Shown here: positions 8,225-17,203 of the stretch, in pieces
Position numbering within the stretch: position 1 is the stretch's first letter
Layout of the letters: every line of letters starts with the position of its first letter
Source: Candidatus Latescibacterota bacterium
GTDB lineage: Bacteria > JAAXHH01
Reading direction: 5' to 3'
Assembly (NCBI GenBank): GCA_022821085.1
Contig: JAJEEG010000006.1
Location: forward strand, 1,943,330 to 2,007,329
DNA length: 64,000 nt
Notes under the pieces: model-generated
What the model saw: only the letters and a program-made list of their open reading frames with translations
Told to the model about the DNA's origin: nothing
Database searches by the model: none
Made by a program: the position numbers and the translations under genes

Positions 8225-9268
8225 ATGCACATCGACGAACTGGACACTCCGGCCTACGTGGCCGACCTGGACTTGATGGAGCGTAACATCACGTCCATGG
8301 CGCAACACTGTCGCGATCTGGACATCGCCCTCCGATGCCATACCAAGAGCCATAAAATCCCGGAAATCGCCCACTGGCAGGTCAAGGCCGGCGCGATCGG
8401 CATCTGCTGCCAGAAACTCGGCGAGGCCGAAGTCATGGCCGCCGCCGGCATCGAGAACATCCTGGTTCCCTACAACATCGTCGGGCCTCGCAAGGTGGAA
8501 CGCCTGACGCGTGTCGCCAAACGCACCGAGATCATCGTGGCCGCCGATGACGAAATCACGGCACGGGGCATGTCGGACCAGGCGCTGAAAGACGGCTGCC
8601 GGGTCAACGTGATCATCGAACTCGATACCGGCACGAAGCGTTGCGGCGTACAGTCACCCGAAGCGGCGGCGGCGCTGGCCGAACGCATCACGGACCACCG
8701 CGGCCTCGTTTTCAAAGGCGTCATGATCTTCCCCAGCCATCCGGAGGCCAGGGATTTCCTGGCGGAAACGATCGAACGGATCACGGATAAGGGCATACCT
8801 ATCGAAATCATAAGCGGCGGCGGCACCGGCGGCGAAAAAAAATCCAAAAACATGGGCTGCACCGAGACCCGCAGCGGGTCCTACATCTGGGAGGGGATGG
8901 ACCGCATCAGTAACTCGGGCATGCTCGACCCCGAACGCTGCCCCTGCCGCATGATCTGCACCGTGGTAAGCGCACCGACTCCGGACCGCATCATCATCGA
9001 CGGCGGCATGAAGACCTTTGCCAGCTATCCGCCCACGCCCTACGGCCACATCATCGAGCATCCCGAGGCGCAGATCTACGGCATGTCCGTGGAGCACGGC
9101 CACGTGGACGTATCCCGCTGCGCCCATCGGTTCAGGGTCGGCGAGCGCCTGTCGGTGATCCCCCTGCACCAGGAAATGGCCCTCAACCTGCACGACGAGC
9201 TCAACGGCGTCCGGGGCGACCAGGTGGAAGTCATCTGGCCCGTGGCCGGCCGGGGCCGGGTCAAATAA
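8225..9268 (+). CDS. D-threonine aldolase / D-serine dehydratase-like PLP enzyme
   Basis: 347 residues. It has a fold-type III (alanine racemase-like) N-terminal barrel with the PLP lysine expected at K41 in RCHTKSHK. Later features are RCGV, a glycine-rich phosphate loop (ISGGGTGG) and a C-terminal DSD1-type domain with H..H and VIPLHQEMALNLHDE, which matches the metal site of this family. Members cleave D-threonine or D-3-hydroxyamino acids to glycine plus aldehyde, or dehydrate D-serine. The next gene 61 bp downstream is an amino-acid-type transporter, which supports a role in using imported amino acids. The exact substrate is not decided by sequence. Confidence 0.85.
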   Translation: MHIDELDTPAYVADLDLMERNITSMAQHCRDLDIALRCHTKSHKIPEIAHWQVKAGAIGICCQKLGEAEVMAAAGIENILVPYNIVGPRKVERLTRVAKRTEIIVAADDEITARGMSDQALKDGCRVNVIIELDTGTKRCGVQSPEAAAALAERITDHRGLVFKGVMIFPSHPEARDFLAETIERITDKGIPIEIISGGGTGGEKKSKNMGCTETRSGSYIWEGMDRISNSGMLDPERCPCRMICTVVSAPTPDRIIIDGGMKTFASYPPTPYGHIIEHPEAQIYGMSVEHGHVDVSRCAHRFRVGERLSVIPLHQEMALNLHDELNGVRGDQVEVIWPVAGRGRVK

Positions 9269-9300
9269 ACACCGTCAGACTGGATAGTCACTGTCCGTCT

Positions 9301-9329
9301 GGAAGGAGCACTACCGGAAGGAGCACCGG
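9301..9329 (+). repeat. 15-bp tandem duplication carrying a duplicated ribosome binding site
   Basis: GGAAGGAGCAC occurs at 9301-9311 and again at 9316-9326, in direct tandem with a 15-bp period. The second AAGGAG is 6 nt before the ATG at 9330 and is the functional one by spacing. The first is 21 nt away. This is a duplicated Shine-Dalgarno sequence. Confidence 0.8.
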
Positions 9330-10874
9330 ATGTCCTTAAACAACGTAAGGGAAGTCTGGAAGAGCCGCCTTGGGCTGATCATGGCCATGGCGGGCAACGC
9401 CATCGGCCTGGGCAATTTCCTGCGGTTTCCCGTACAGGCGGCCGCAAATGGCGGCGGCGCCTTCATGATCCCTTATTTCATCGCCTTCCTCGTCGTGGGC
9501 ATCCCGATGATGTGGGTGGAATGGAGCGTGGGGCGGTTCGGCGGGAAGCACGGCCACGGCACCACGCCGGGCATCCTGTACCGCCTGTGGAAACACCCGG
9601 CGGCCAAGTACATCGGCGTGCTCGGCATCGCGGCGCCGGTCGCCTTCGCCCTGTACTATTCCTACGTGCAGTCGTGGACCCTGGCCTACAGCTTCTTCTC
9701 CCTGACCGGCCAGTACTTCGGCATTACCTCCCAGGCGGAGATGGGCGCGTTCCTGAGCAGCTTCCAAGGCGTCTCCGAAAGTTCCTACTTCAGCAGCGTC
9801 GCTACGGCCTACATCTTCTTCCTCATCAACCTGGGCATCGTCTTCTGGGTACTGAGCCGGGGCGTGGTACGAGGCATCGAGACCCTGGCCAAGTTCGCCA
9901 TGCCCATGCTGCTGATCTTCGCCATCGTTCTCGTGGCCCGGGTGCTGACCCTGGGCACGCCCGACCCCTCAATGCCGGACCAGAGCGTCATGGCCGGTTT
10001 CGCCTGGATCTGGAACCCGGACCTCAGCCGCCTTTCCGAAGGCAGCGTGTGGCTGGCGGCCGCGGGACAGATCTTCTTCTCCCTCGGCATCGGCATCGGC
10101 AGCATGCAGTGCTACGCGAGCTACGTACGCGCCCGCCAGGACGTCGCCCTCACCGGCCTTACCACCTCCATGAGCAACGGCTTCGCCGAGGTGGTGCTCG
10201 GCAGTTCCATCGCCATCCCGGTCGCCGTGGCCTTCTTCGGCGTCACCGCCACCGAGGCGATCGCGACAGGCGGGGCGTACGACCTGGGGTTCCAGTCCAT
10301 GCCCCTGATCTTCCAGCAGCTGCCCCTGGGCCAGTTCATCGGGACGCTGTGGTTCGGCCTGCTTTTCTTCGCGGGCATTACCTCGACGGTTGCCCTGACG
10401 CAGCCGCCCATGGCCTTCCTGCAGGATGAAATGGGGTGGCCGCGCAAGAAGGCCGCGATATTCGTCATCTCCTGCCTGTTTCTCTTCGGCAATTTCATCG
10501 TCTTCAACATCGAGCACGGCGTCATCAACGAGCTGGATTTCTGGATCGGTACCGTGGGCCTGGTGGTCTTCTCCTTCTTCGAGATCATCATCTTCGCCTG
10601 GATCTTCGGCATGGACAAGGCCTGGGAGGAGATCAATGAAGGCGCGGCCATCCGGATACCGCGGATCTTCTACTACATGATCAAGTACGTTACGCCGGTC
10701 TCGCTGGCGATCCTGCTCGTCGTATGGACCTACCAGGCCGGTTTCGACATACTTCTGCTGCGCAACGTCGACCCGGTGGATATCCCGTACCTGCTGGTGA
10801 CGCGCGGGATCATCGTGGCGCTGATCCTGGTGGGCGTGCTGCAGGTACGGCGCGTTTCGAAGCATTGGAAATGA
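9330..10874 (+). CDS. neurotransmitter:sodium symporter (NSS/SNF) family transporter
   Basis: 514 residues with about 12 membrane helices. The unwound TM1 signature GNAIGLGNFLRFP (about residues 22-34) supplies the Na+ and amino-acid contacts of the LeuT/MhsT family, and MMWVEWSVGRFGG follows TM2. Bacterial members import amino acids with Na+ across the inner membrane. Flanking genes encode a PLP aldolase and a PLP aminotransferase, so an amino acid is the likely cargo. The duplicated Shine-Dalgarno sequence upstream is unusual. It is longer than LeuT-type bacterial members (about 450 residues) because of its C-terminal helices. Confidence 0.92.
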   Translation: MSLNNVREVWKSRLGLIMAMAGNAIGLGNFLRFPVQAAANGGGAFMIPYFIAFLVVGIPMMWVEWSVGRFGGKHGHGTTPGILYRLWKHPAAKYIGVLGIAAPVAFALYYSYVQSWTLAYSFFSLTGQYFGITSQAEMGAFLSSFQGVSESSYFSSVATAYIFFLINLGIVFWVLSRGVVRGIETLAKFAMPMLLIFAIVLVARVLTLGTPDPSMPDQSVMAGFAWIWNPDLSRLSEGSVWLAAAGQIFFSLGIGIGSMQCYASYVRARQDVALTGLTTSMSNGFAEVVLGSSIAIPVAVAFFGVTATEAIATGGAYDLGFQSMPLIFQQLPLGQFIGTLWFGLLFFAGITSTVALTQPPMAFLQDEMGWPRKKAAIFVISCLFLFGNFIVFNIEHGVINELDFWIGTVGLVVFSFFEIIIFAWIFGMDKAWEEINEGAAIRIPRIFYYMIKYVTPVSLAILLVVWTYQAGFDILLLRNVDPVDIPYLLVTRGIIVALILVGVLQVRRVSKHWK

Positions 10875-10909
10875 TGCCGAAGCCGTGGAGTTGATGGTGT
10901 AGAACCGCT

Positions 10910-11989
10910 ATGAGCCCGGACAACGACGCCTATCGGAGTGTCGGTCTACCTCCCGGCATCATCCGCCTGAGCCGGAACGAGAACCCCATCGGCCCTTCGC
11001 CGTCCGTCATCGAAGCCGTCAAGGCGCGGTGCGACCGGATCAACCGGTACGAGGACCCCGACCAGATCGCCCTCTTCCGCAGACTGGCCGAACTACACGG
11101 CGTACCCCACGATGAGCAGCTCGCCCTCCCCGGGGTTGGATCGGATGGCGCCTGGATCCGCGTGGGCGACGGTTCCGAACACCTGATGCATGCCATGGCC
11201 CGCGCTTTTATTTCCGCGGGAGACGAACTCATCGAACCTCATCCATCCTTCGGGTTGATGACCCGGTACGCGGAGGAATTGGGCGCCCGCGCCGTGCGAA
11301 CGCCGTTGACGGCCGACTACGTGTACGATCTGGATGCCATGGCCGCGGCCGTCAACGAGCGGACCCGCATGGTCGTCATTACCAATCCCAACAATCCCAC
11401 GGGTACCATCGTCACCCACGACGCGCTTTCACGCTTCGTCGCCGGCCTGCCGGAGCGGGTGATGGTACTGGTGGACGAGGCCTACGCGGACCTGGCGGAG
11501 GACGAGGCCTGCGCCGATGGCGCCGGGCTCGCGCGGGAATTCGAGAACGTCCTGGTGGTACGCACCTTTTCCAAAGGATACGGCCTGGCGGGATTCCGCT
11601 TCGGCTACGGCGTGGCCCAGCCTCAGGTGATGAAGCGTGTCCGCGCGTTCCACGGCGGCTCGCCCAGCGCCTTGGTCATGACCGCGGCCATCGCCGCCCT
11701 CGACGACCCGGATCACGTGATTCGCACCCGGAGCACGGCGAGCGCGTCCAAGGCCACTTACTATGCGGCGTGCGAGGAACTCGGACTCGAATATGTCCGA
11801 AGCGAGGCGGCCTTCGTCCTGATCGAAGTGGGAGACGCCGCCGCCGTTACGGCGGCCCTGGCCGACCGGCAGATTCTCGTCATCAACGCCGAGGCCTCCT
11901 GGGGCATCCGGGGCATGATCAGGGTCTCCTACGGAAACGAGGAAGAGAGCCGGATTTTCGTCGAGGCCCTGCGGGAAATCCTCAACTGA
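10910..11989 (+). CDS. HisC-like class I/II aminotransferase
   Basis: 359 residues, fold-type I PLP enzyme. It begins with LSRNENPIGPSPSVIEAV, typical of HisC. NPNNPTG is at about 159-165, D189 and Y192 lie in VDEAYAD, and the PLP lysine is K222 in TFSKGYGLAGFRFGYG. HisC transfers an amino group between glutamate and imidazole acetol phosphate, while close relatives act on aromatic or other amino acids. It sits 35 bp after an NSS transporter and 10 bp before an amidase rather than next to hisB, so a catabolic or specialised role is as likely as histidine synthesis. An insertion around residues 77-88 separates it from typical HisC. Confidence 0.82.
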   Translation: MSPDNDAYRSVGLPPGIIRLSRNENPIGPSPSVIEAVKARCDRINRYEDPDQIALFRRLAELHGVPHDEQLALPGVGSDGAWIRVGDGSEHLMHAMARAFISAGDELIEPHPSFGLMTRYAEELGARAVRTPLTADYVYDLDAMAAAVNERTRMVVITNPNNPTGTIVTHDALSRFVAGLPERVMVLVDEAYADLAEDEACADGAGLAREFENVLVVRTFSKGYGLAGFRFGYGVAQPQVMKRVRAFHGGSPSALVMTAAIAALDDPDHVIRTRSTASASKATYYAACEELGLEYVRSEAAFVLIEVGDAAAVTAALADRQILVINAEASWGIRGMIRVSYGNEEESRIFVEALREILN

Positions 11990-11999
11990 AAGGCGCAAG

Positions 12000-13421
12000 A
12001 TGTCCGTATCCGAACTGTGTTACACTTCGGCGACCGATCTGGTCCGCATGATCCGCCGCAAGGAGGTGTCCGTGACGGAGGTCATGGAGGCCCACCTGGC
12101 CCAGGTCGACCGGGTGAATCCTGCCGTGAACGCCATCGTCACCTATCATCCCGATCAGGCGCTGGACGGCGCCCGGCAGGCCGACGAGGCCATCGCGCGA
12201 AACGAGGCGCGGGGGGCCCTCTTCGGCCTGCCCATCGCCCACAAGGACCTGGTACTGACCAAAGGCGTCCGGACGACCTACGGTTCGCCGATCTTCCGCG
12301 ATTTCGTCCCGGGCCAGGACGAGCTGATCGTGGAGCGGCTGAAGCAAGCCGGGGCGATCTCCTTCGGCAAGACCAACGTGCCGGAATTCGGCGCCGGTTC
12401 CCAGACCTTCAATCCGGTTTTCGGCGCGACACTCAATCCCTACGACACGTCCCGGACCTGCGGCGGCAGCAGCGGAGGCGCCGCCGTGGCGCTGGCCTGC
12501 GGCATGCTGCCCATCGCCGACGGCAGCGACATGGGCGGCTCGCTGCGCAACCCGGCCAACTTCTGCAACGTGGTGGGGCTGCGGTCCGCGCCGGGCCGCG
12601 TGCCGCGGTGGCCGTCCGTCAACGGCTGGGGCAGGCTCAGCGTCCAGGGTCCCATGGCCCGGACGGTGGCGGACGCCGCGCTCATGCTCAGCGCCATAGC
12701 GGGTCCCGATCCCCGTGCGCCGCTCGCCATTCGGGAGCCGGGCCGAACCTTCGCGATGCCGCTGGAACGCGACTTCAAGGGGGTGGCCATCGCCTGGAGC
12801 ATGGACTTCGGCGGGCTGCCCGTGGATCCGGAAGTCACCACGGCCATCGAGGCGAAGCGCGGGGTCTTCGAGGAACTGGGCATGGCCGTCAAGCCGGGCC
12901 AGCCCGATTTCGCCGAGGCCGACGAGGTGTTCAAGACGCTTCGGGCGTGGAGCTTCATCCAGGGTTATGGCGACCTCCTCGAGACCCACCGCAATCAGAT
13001 CAAGGACACGGTCATCTGGAACCTCGAAGCCGGATTCGCCCTTACAGGCCCGCAGGTCGCCCGCGCGGAGGTGGATCGCACCACCCTGTACCACCGGGTC
13101 CGCAGCTTCATGGAACACCACGAGTTCATGGTCTTCCCCGTCAGCCAGGTCCCGCCCTTCGACGTGAATACGCCCTATCCCACGGAAATCGACGGCGTAC
13201 AGATGGAGACCTACATCGACTGGATGAAGTCGTGCTACTACGTCACCGTCACGGGCCTGCCCGCCATCTCCGTTCCATGCGGATTCACTTCCTCGGGCCT
13301 GCCCGTGGGACTGCAGATCGTCGGCCGGCACGAGGACGAACTCGGCGTCCTTCAGCTCGCCCACGCCTTCGAACAGGCGACCCACACCTGGAAGAGGCGC
13401 CCGCCCGAGGCAGAGGCATGA
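12000..13421 (+). CDS. amidase (amidase-signature family)
   Basis: 473 residues with the full Ser-cisSer-Lys triad: K82 in AHKDLV, cis-Ser S157 in GGSSGG and nucleophile S181 in SDMGGSLRNP. The family hydrolyses carboxamides (GatA, AtzF, indoleacetamide hydrolase and others). DMGGSL replaces the more usual DTGGSI. A C-terminal region with TVTGLPAISVPCG and GLPVGLQIVG is typical. It starts 10 bp after the aminotransferase gene with GAAAGG upstream, so the two are probably in one operon. The amide substrate is unknown, and no GatB or GatC is nearby. Confidence 0.88.
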   Translation: MSVSELCYTSATDLVRMIRRKEVSVTEVMEAHLAQVDRVNPAVNAIVTYHPDQALDGARQADEAIARNEARGALFGLPIAHKDLVLTKGVRTTYGSPIFRDFVPGQDELIVERLKQAGAISFGKTNVPEFGAGSQTFNPVFGATLNPYDTSRTCGGSSGGAAVALACGMLPIADGSDMGGSLRNPANFCNVVGLRSAPGRVPRWPSVNGWGRLSVQGPMARTVADAALMLSAIAGPDPRAPLAIREPGRTFAMPLERDFKGVAIAWSMDFGGLPVDPEVTTAIEAKRGVFEELGMAVKPGQPDFAEADEVFKTLRAWSFIQGYGDLLETHRNQIKDTVIWNLEAGFALTGPQVARAEVDRTTLYHRVRSFMEHHEFMVFPVSQVPPFDVNTPYPTEIDGVQMETYIDWMKSCYYVTVTGLPAISVPCGFTSSGLPVGLQIVGRHEDELGVLQLAHAFEQATHTWKRRPPEAEA

Positions 13422-13500
13422 GCACGTCGGCGCCGCCCGCCCGTGGCAGGAACATGAGCCCGTTGGCGCCGGCTGACGCCCTTTCCTGAAGAGAGCCTCC

Positions 13501-14919
13501 ATGTCCACCAAGGCGGAAATCGTCATCTGCGGCGCGGGCATAGCCGGGGTGGCCGCCGCGTATCATCTGGTCGTTCGACACGGCGTGCGGAACGTCGTGC
13601 TCGTCGACGAAAGACCGCCGCTCTCCCTTACCAGCGCGTACGGTACCGAAGCTTACCGGAACTGGTGGCCCGATGCGCCCATGTTCCGGTTTATCAGCCG
13701 GAGCATCGATCTGTTGGAGGAGCTGGCGGCGGAAAGCGGGAACGTGGCCCGAATGAACCGCAGGGGTTACGTTTTCCTGACCGGCGACCGGCGCCGCATC
13801 CCGGGGCTCGAAAAAGAGGCGGAAGCGGTGTCCGGCCTGGGTGGCGGGGCCCTGCGTGTTCATCGCGACGGTGAATCCTACGTACCTTCACGGCCGGAGG
13901 GTCTGCAACCGGAGGGACTGCAGCCGGAGGGACTGCGACCGGAGGGACTGCAGCCGGAGGGACTGCAGCCGGATCTGACGGGCGCAGATCTCGTGTTGGA
14001 CCCGGAGACGATCGCGCGGCTGTTTCCCTTTCTCACGGACGATGCGGTCGCCATGATGCACGTGCGCCGCTGCGGCTGGATGGACGTCCCCTCGCTGGGC
14101 AGATGGATGCTCGGCCGCATCGCTTCCAGGGGCGGCAGCATCGTCAGGGACAGGATCACGAACCTCGACACGACAAACAACCGGATCACGGGCGTTAGAC
14201 TGGAATCCGGATCGGTCCTCGAAACCGGCAAACTCGTCCTCGCCGCGGGACCACTGGCCAGGGAGGCCGGCCGGATGCTGGACCTGGATGTGCCTGTCTT
14301 CATGGAGTTGCACGGCAAGATCATCGTGGAGGACGCCGCCGGTATTCTGCCGCCCGACGCCCCCATGATGATCTGGACGGATCCGGTCGATCTGGTCTGG
14401 GATGAAGCAGAAAAGCGGCGACTTTCCGCCGGCGCCGACACCCGCTACCTTACCCAACCCTTTCCCGCGGGACTTCATATCCGTCCCCGGTTCCGGGACG
14501 GGAAACAGACCTTCCTGGGCATCTGGACCTATGACGTCGCACCTAGAGAGGCGGTGTTCCCGCTTACTTTCGATCCGGCCTATCCGGTGATCGTCCTGCG
14601 AGGGCTCGCCCGGATGATCCCCGGCATGAGGGTGTATTTCGATACGGCCGATGCATTGCCGGTCGACGGCGGCTACTACTGCAAAACCCCGGACAACCGG
14701 CCGCTCATTGGGCCGCTGCCCGTCGAAGGCGCATACATCGCCGGGGCGCTGTCCGGCTACGGCGTGATGGGTTCACAGGCGGCGGGAGAGCTGGTCGCGG
14801 CCCATTTGACCGGCGAGACCTTGCCAGATTATGCGGAAGCCTTCTCATTCGATCGTTTCGATGGGCTGTCTGCCGGCGATATGGACGGCATGCGGGACGC
14901 GACGCGCGGACAGTTGTGA
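13501..14919 (+). CDS. FAD-dependent amine/D-amino-acid oxidoreductase (DAO family)
   Basis: 472 residues. The FAD-binding GxGxxG is in IVICGAGIAGVAAAYHL near the N-terminus. A substrate cap domain follows, and the C-terminal FAD motif DNRPLIGPLPVEGAYIAGALSGYGVMGSQAAGELVA is broken here as DNRPLIGP...GLSGYG-type elements around residues 400-435. The family oxidises glycine, sarcosine or D-amino acids. Residues 132-156 are five tandem copies of PEGLQ/PEGLR, an unusual low-complexity insertion between the FAD domain and the cap. The cluster (amidase, aminotransferase, D-threonine-aldolase-like) suggests that it oxidises an amine or D-amino acid released upstream. Confidence 0.85.
   Translation: MSTKAEIVICGAGIAGVAAAYHLVVRHGVRNVVLVDERPPLSLTSAYGTEAYRNWWPDAPMFRFISRSIDLLEELAAESGNVARMNRRGYVFLTGDRRRIPGLEKEAEAVSGLGGGALRVHRDGESYVPSRPEGLQPEGLQPEGLRPEGLQPEGLQPDLTGADLVLDPETIARLFPFLTDDAVAMMHVRRCGWMDVPSLGRWMLGRIASRGGSIVRDRITNLDTTNNRITGVRLESGSVLETGKLVLAAGPLAREAGRMLDLDVPVFMELHGKIIVEDAAGILPPDAPMMIWTDPVDLVWDEAEKRRLSAGADTRYLTQPFPAGLHIRPRFRDGKQTFLGIWTYDVAPREAVFPLTFDPAYPVIVLRGLARMIPGMRVYFDTADALPVDGGYYCKTPDNRPLIGPLPVEGAYIAGALSGYGVMGSQAAGELVAAHLTGETLPDYAEAFSFDRFDGLSAGDMDGMRDATRGQL
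13894..13968 (+). repeat. five tandem 15-bp repeats inside the FAD oxidoreductase gene
   Basis: Five in-frame copies of CCGGAGGGACTGCAG, with one to two base differences in copies 1 and 3, encode PEGLQ/PEGLR. A broken sixth copy (CCGGATCTGACG) follows. The frame is preserved because the unit is a multiple of three. Confidence 0.9.
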
Positions 14920-15037
14920 ACGTCATTTTGTATTGGCCCTTTGACAGGGCGATGGTATTATCACTCTTTCGGTTCAAACTGACGAAACCTTCGCGCTGCC
15001 AGCCGCGTTTTGCTACTTGATCTGAAACGGAGCCGAC

Positions 15038-16156
15038 ATGCCCGCACCTGACTACGACCTGCTCATACGCGCCGGCCGCGTGTTCTGCGCGGAGACCGGC
15101 CTCGATGGACCAGGCTCCGTCGCGGTGAAAGACGGGCGCATCGCGGCGTCGGGACCGGGGGTCGACGGATCCGCCGCCATGACGTTCGATTTTCCCGAAG
15201 CGGTGGCGATGCCGGGACTGGTGGACCTGCACGCCCATCCGGCCCGGGGAGGCTCGCGTTACGGCGTCGATCCCGACGCCCACTTCCTGTCCCGGGGCAT
15301 CACGACGGTCATGTCCCAGGGCGACGCCGGCGCCAACAACTGGCCGGCCTACCGGGACCGGGTGATCCGGACATGCAGGACACGGGTGATCCTCGCCATA
15401 AATCTTTCGATGCACGGGGAATCCCATCCCGACGGGTGCTTCCCGGACCTGGATGCGGCAGACGTGGAGGCCTGCGTTTCGGCCATCGAATCCGGGGGAG
15501 ACGCCATCTGGGGCATCGCGGCAAATACGGGCCCCAGCAATCCCACGCCTCCCAGGGAGATCATGAACCGGGCGCTGGCGGCCTCCGAACGAACCGGTAA
15601 ACCCCTCCTGGTCGGCACGCGCCTGTCCAGCGACTGGTCCCTCGACGACCAGTTGCCGCTGCTGCGCGCCGGCGACGTGGTCACCTACTGCTTCAACGAT
15701 TTTCCCGAGAGCGTGGTGAAGGACGGAAGGATCCGGCCCAGTGTACGCGACGCCAGGGAACGGGGCGTCCTCTTCGATATCGGCCACGGCATGCGATCCT
15801 TCAGCTTCCCGGTCGCCGAGGCAGCCATCGCCGACGGATTCCTGCCCGATACCATATCCACCGACCAGTACAGCAGGCACGTGGGGAGCGACCCGCAGCA
15901 CGACCTGCCCCGGACGCTGTCCAAGCTGATCGCGGCCGGCATGTCGGAGTGCGATGCCTTCCTGCGGGTGACGAACCGTCCCGCGGAAGTCCTGGGTCTG
16001 AAGGGCGAGATCGGCACCCTGCGCGCCGGCGCCTGCGGTGACGTGGCAGTGCTGAGCTGGAACGAAGACGCGCCGCCGCTGCGCGACGTGGACGGGGCGG
16101 AACGACCCGGCGGTTGCTGGGAACCCGTACTCACGGCCCGGGCGGGCATCGTGTGA
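15038..16156 (+). CDS. amidohydrolase/deacetylase-family protein with a degenerate metal site
   Basis: 372 residues, a dihydroorotase-like amidohydrolase TIM barrel. The first metal pair H65-x-H67 is kept (VDLHAHPARGG), as are H250 (FDIGHGMRSFSF) and D276 (DTISTDQY). In the amidohydrolase/deacetylase branch (Atu3266/EF0837-like), as I know it, a carboxylated Lys and two further His bind the second metal, in blocks like VMVH and DVITHCFN. Here those blocks read LLVGTR (G193) and DVVTYCFN (Y217), and the Lys region reads WGIAANTG. The protein probably binds one metal or acts on a different reaction. ACGGAG lies 7 nt before the ATG. It follows the FAD oxidase gene after 118 bp. Confidence 0.82.
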   Translation: MPAPDYDLLIRAGRVFCAETGLDGPGSVAVKDGRIAASGPGVDGSAAMTFDFPEAVAMPGLVDLHAHPARGGSRYGVDPDAHFLSRGITTVMSQGDAGANNWPAYRDRVIRTCRTRVILAINLSMHGESHPDGCFPDLDAADVEACVSAIESGGDAIWGIAANTGPSNPTPPREIMNRALAASERTGKPLLVGTRLSSDWSLDDQLPLLRAGDVVTYCFNDFPESVVKDGRIRPSVRDARERGVLFDIGHGMRSFSFPVAEAAIADGFLPDTISTDQYSRHVGSDPQHDLPRTLSKLIAAGMSECDAFLRVTNRPAEVLGLKGEIGTLRAGACGDVAVLSWNEDAPPLRDVDGAERPGGCWEPVLTARAGIV

Positions 16157-16259
16157 GATCGGCCCGCGGGGCTCATATCGAATGGTTACAACTGAATCGG
16201 CACGCGATCTGAAGTCGGTTACACGACTCAGGTCCATGCTCAACCGGGGAGACCTCAAC

Positions 16260-17117
16260 ATGGTATATGGATCGGGAGATTATACCTACGAACTCGTCGA
16301 CGGCTGGGGCGGTGGACCCGCCGGGCGGGACCTCGGCGTGGTATCTTCCATGGCCTGTGATTCCCAAGACCGAGTGCACGTCATCGACCGGGAACCCAAT
16401 CCCGCCATAGTCGTGTACGACCGCGACGGCCGGTTCCTGTACGACTGGGGACAGGACCTCTTCAAGGTGCCCCACTCTGTCTGGATCAGCGAAGACGATA
16501 TCGTCTACATTACCGAAGTAGAACTGCATACCGTCATGACCTTCACCCTCGAAGGCAAGATGCTTTCCATGCTCGGTACGCCGGGCCGGGCGGGCGAATT
16601 GGGCCAGCCATTTAATTCGCCCACCTGGGCGGTGCTGGGCCTGGACGACGACCTGTACGTGACCGACGGCTACGGCCAGCATTATGCGCATCGCTTCACT
16701 ACAGACGGGGAGCTGCTTTGTACCTGGGGCGGGCACGGCAGCGAGGCGGGAAAGTTCGATACGCCCCACTGCGTCCGCGTCGACAGGGACAGCCGGGTCC
16801 TGATCGTGGACCGTGGCAACGCGCGGGTGCAGGTTTTCGATGCCGAAGGCCGGTATCTCGAATCATGGGACCATCTGCTGGCCGCCAACGACCTGTACAT
16901 CGATCGGGATGATGTGGTATATCTCGCGGAAGCGCCGGGAAGAGTCAGTATCCTCAACCTGGACGGCGAGGTCCTGTCGCAATGGGGTAACCGGGACGAA
17001 AAGGACGGGGTGTTCGTGGACGCGCCCCACGGGATCTGGGTAGATTCCCACGGGGACGTCTACGTGTGCGAAGTACCCTTCGCGCACAACCGGATTCAGA
17101 AGTTCCGGCGGGTGTAG
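16260..17117 (+). CDS. NHL-repeat six-bladed beta-propeller protein
   Basis: 285 residues from the ATG at 16260, which has GGGGAG about 9 nt upstream. An in-frame ATG at 16182 would add 26 residues without homology-like sequence. Repeated strand patterns such as DSQDRVHVIDRE, LDDDLYVTDGYGQHYAHRF, DRDSRVLIVDRGNARVQVFD and SHGDVYVCEVP are NHL repeats of the propeller family that includes peptidyl-alpha-hydroxyglycine amidating lyase. There is no signal peptide, so it is probably cytoplasmic. Members can be lactonases, lyases or binding proteins, and the function is not determined. It lies about 100 bp after the amidohydrolase gene in the same direction. Confidence 0.8.
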   Translation: MVYGSGDYTYELVDGWGGGPAGRDLGVVSSMACDSQDRVHVIDREPNPAIVVYDRDGRFLYDWGQDLFKVPHSVWISEDDIVYITEVELHTVMTFTLEGKMLSMLGTPGRAGELGQPFNSPTWAVLGLDDDLYVTDGYGQHYAHRFTTDGELLCTWGGHGSEAGKFDTPHCVRVDRDSRVLIVDRGNARVQVFDAEGRYLESWDHLLAANDLYIDRDDVVYLAEAPGRVSILNLDGEVLSQWGNRDEKDGVFVDAPHGIWVDSHGDVYVCEVPFAHNRIQKFRRV

Positions 17118-17203
17118 CGATCCTGCGCGTTTGCGGTGGGATCGCGAACTTCACCCAACGGGATTTCATACATAAGCAGCGGTTCAGTGGAAGGAACATC
17201 GAC

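Noticed and set aside
13421-13500. Small peptide gene after the amidase (MSTSAPPARGRNMSPL)
   Set aside because: It is a degenerate repeat in an 80-bp gap without its own ribosome binding site. More likely another slippage product.
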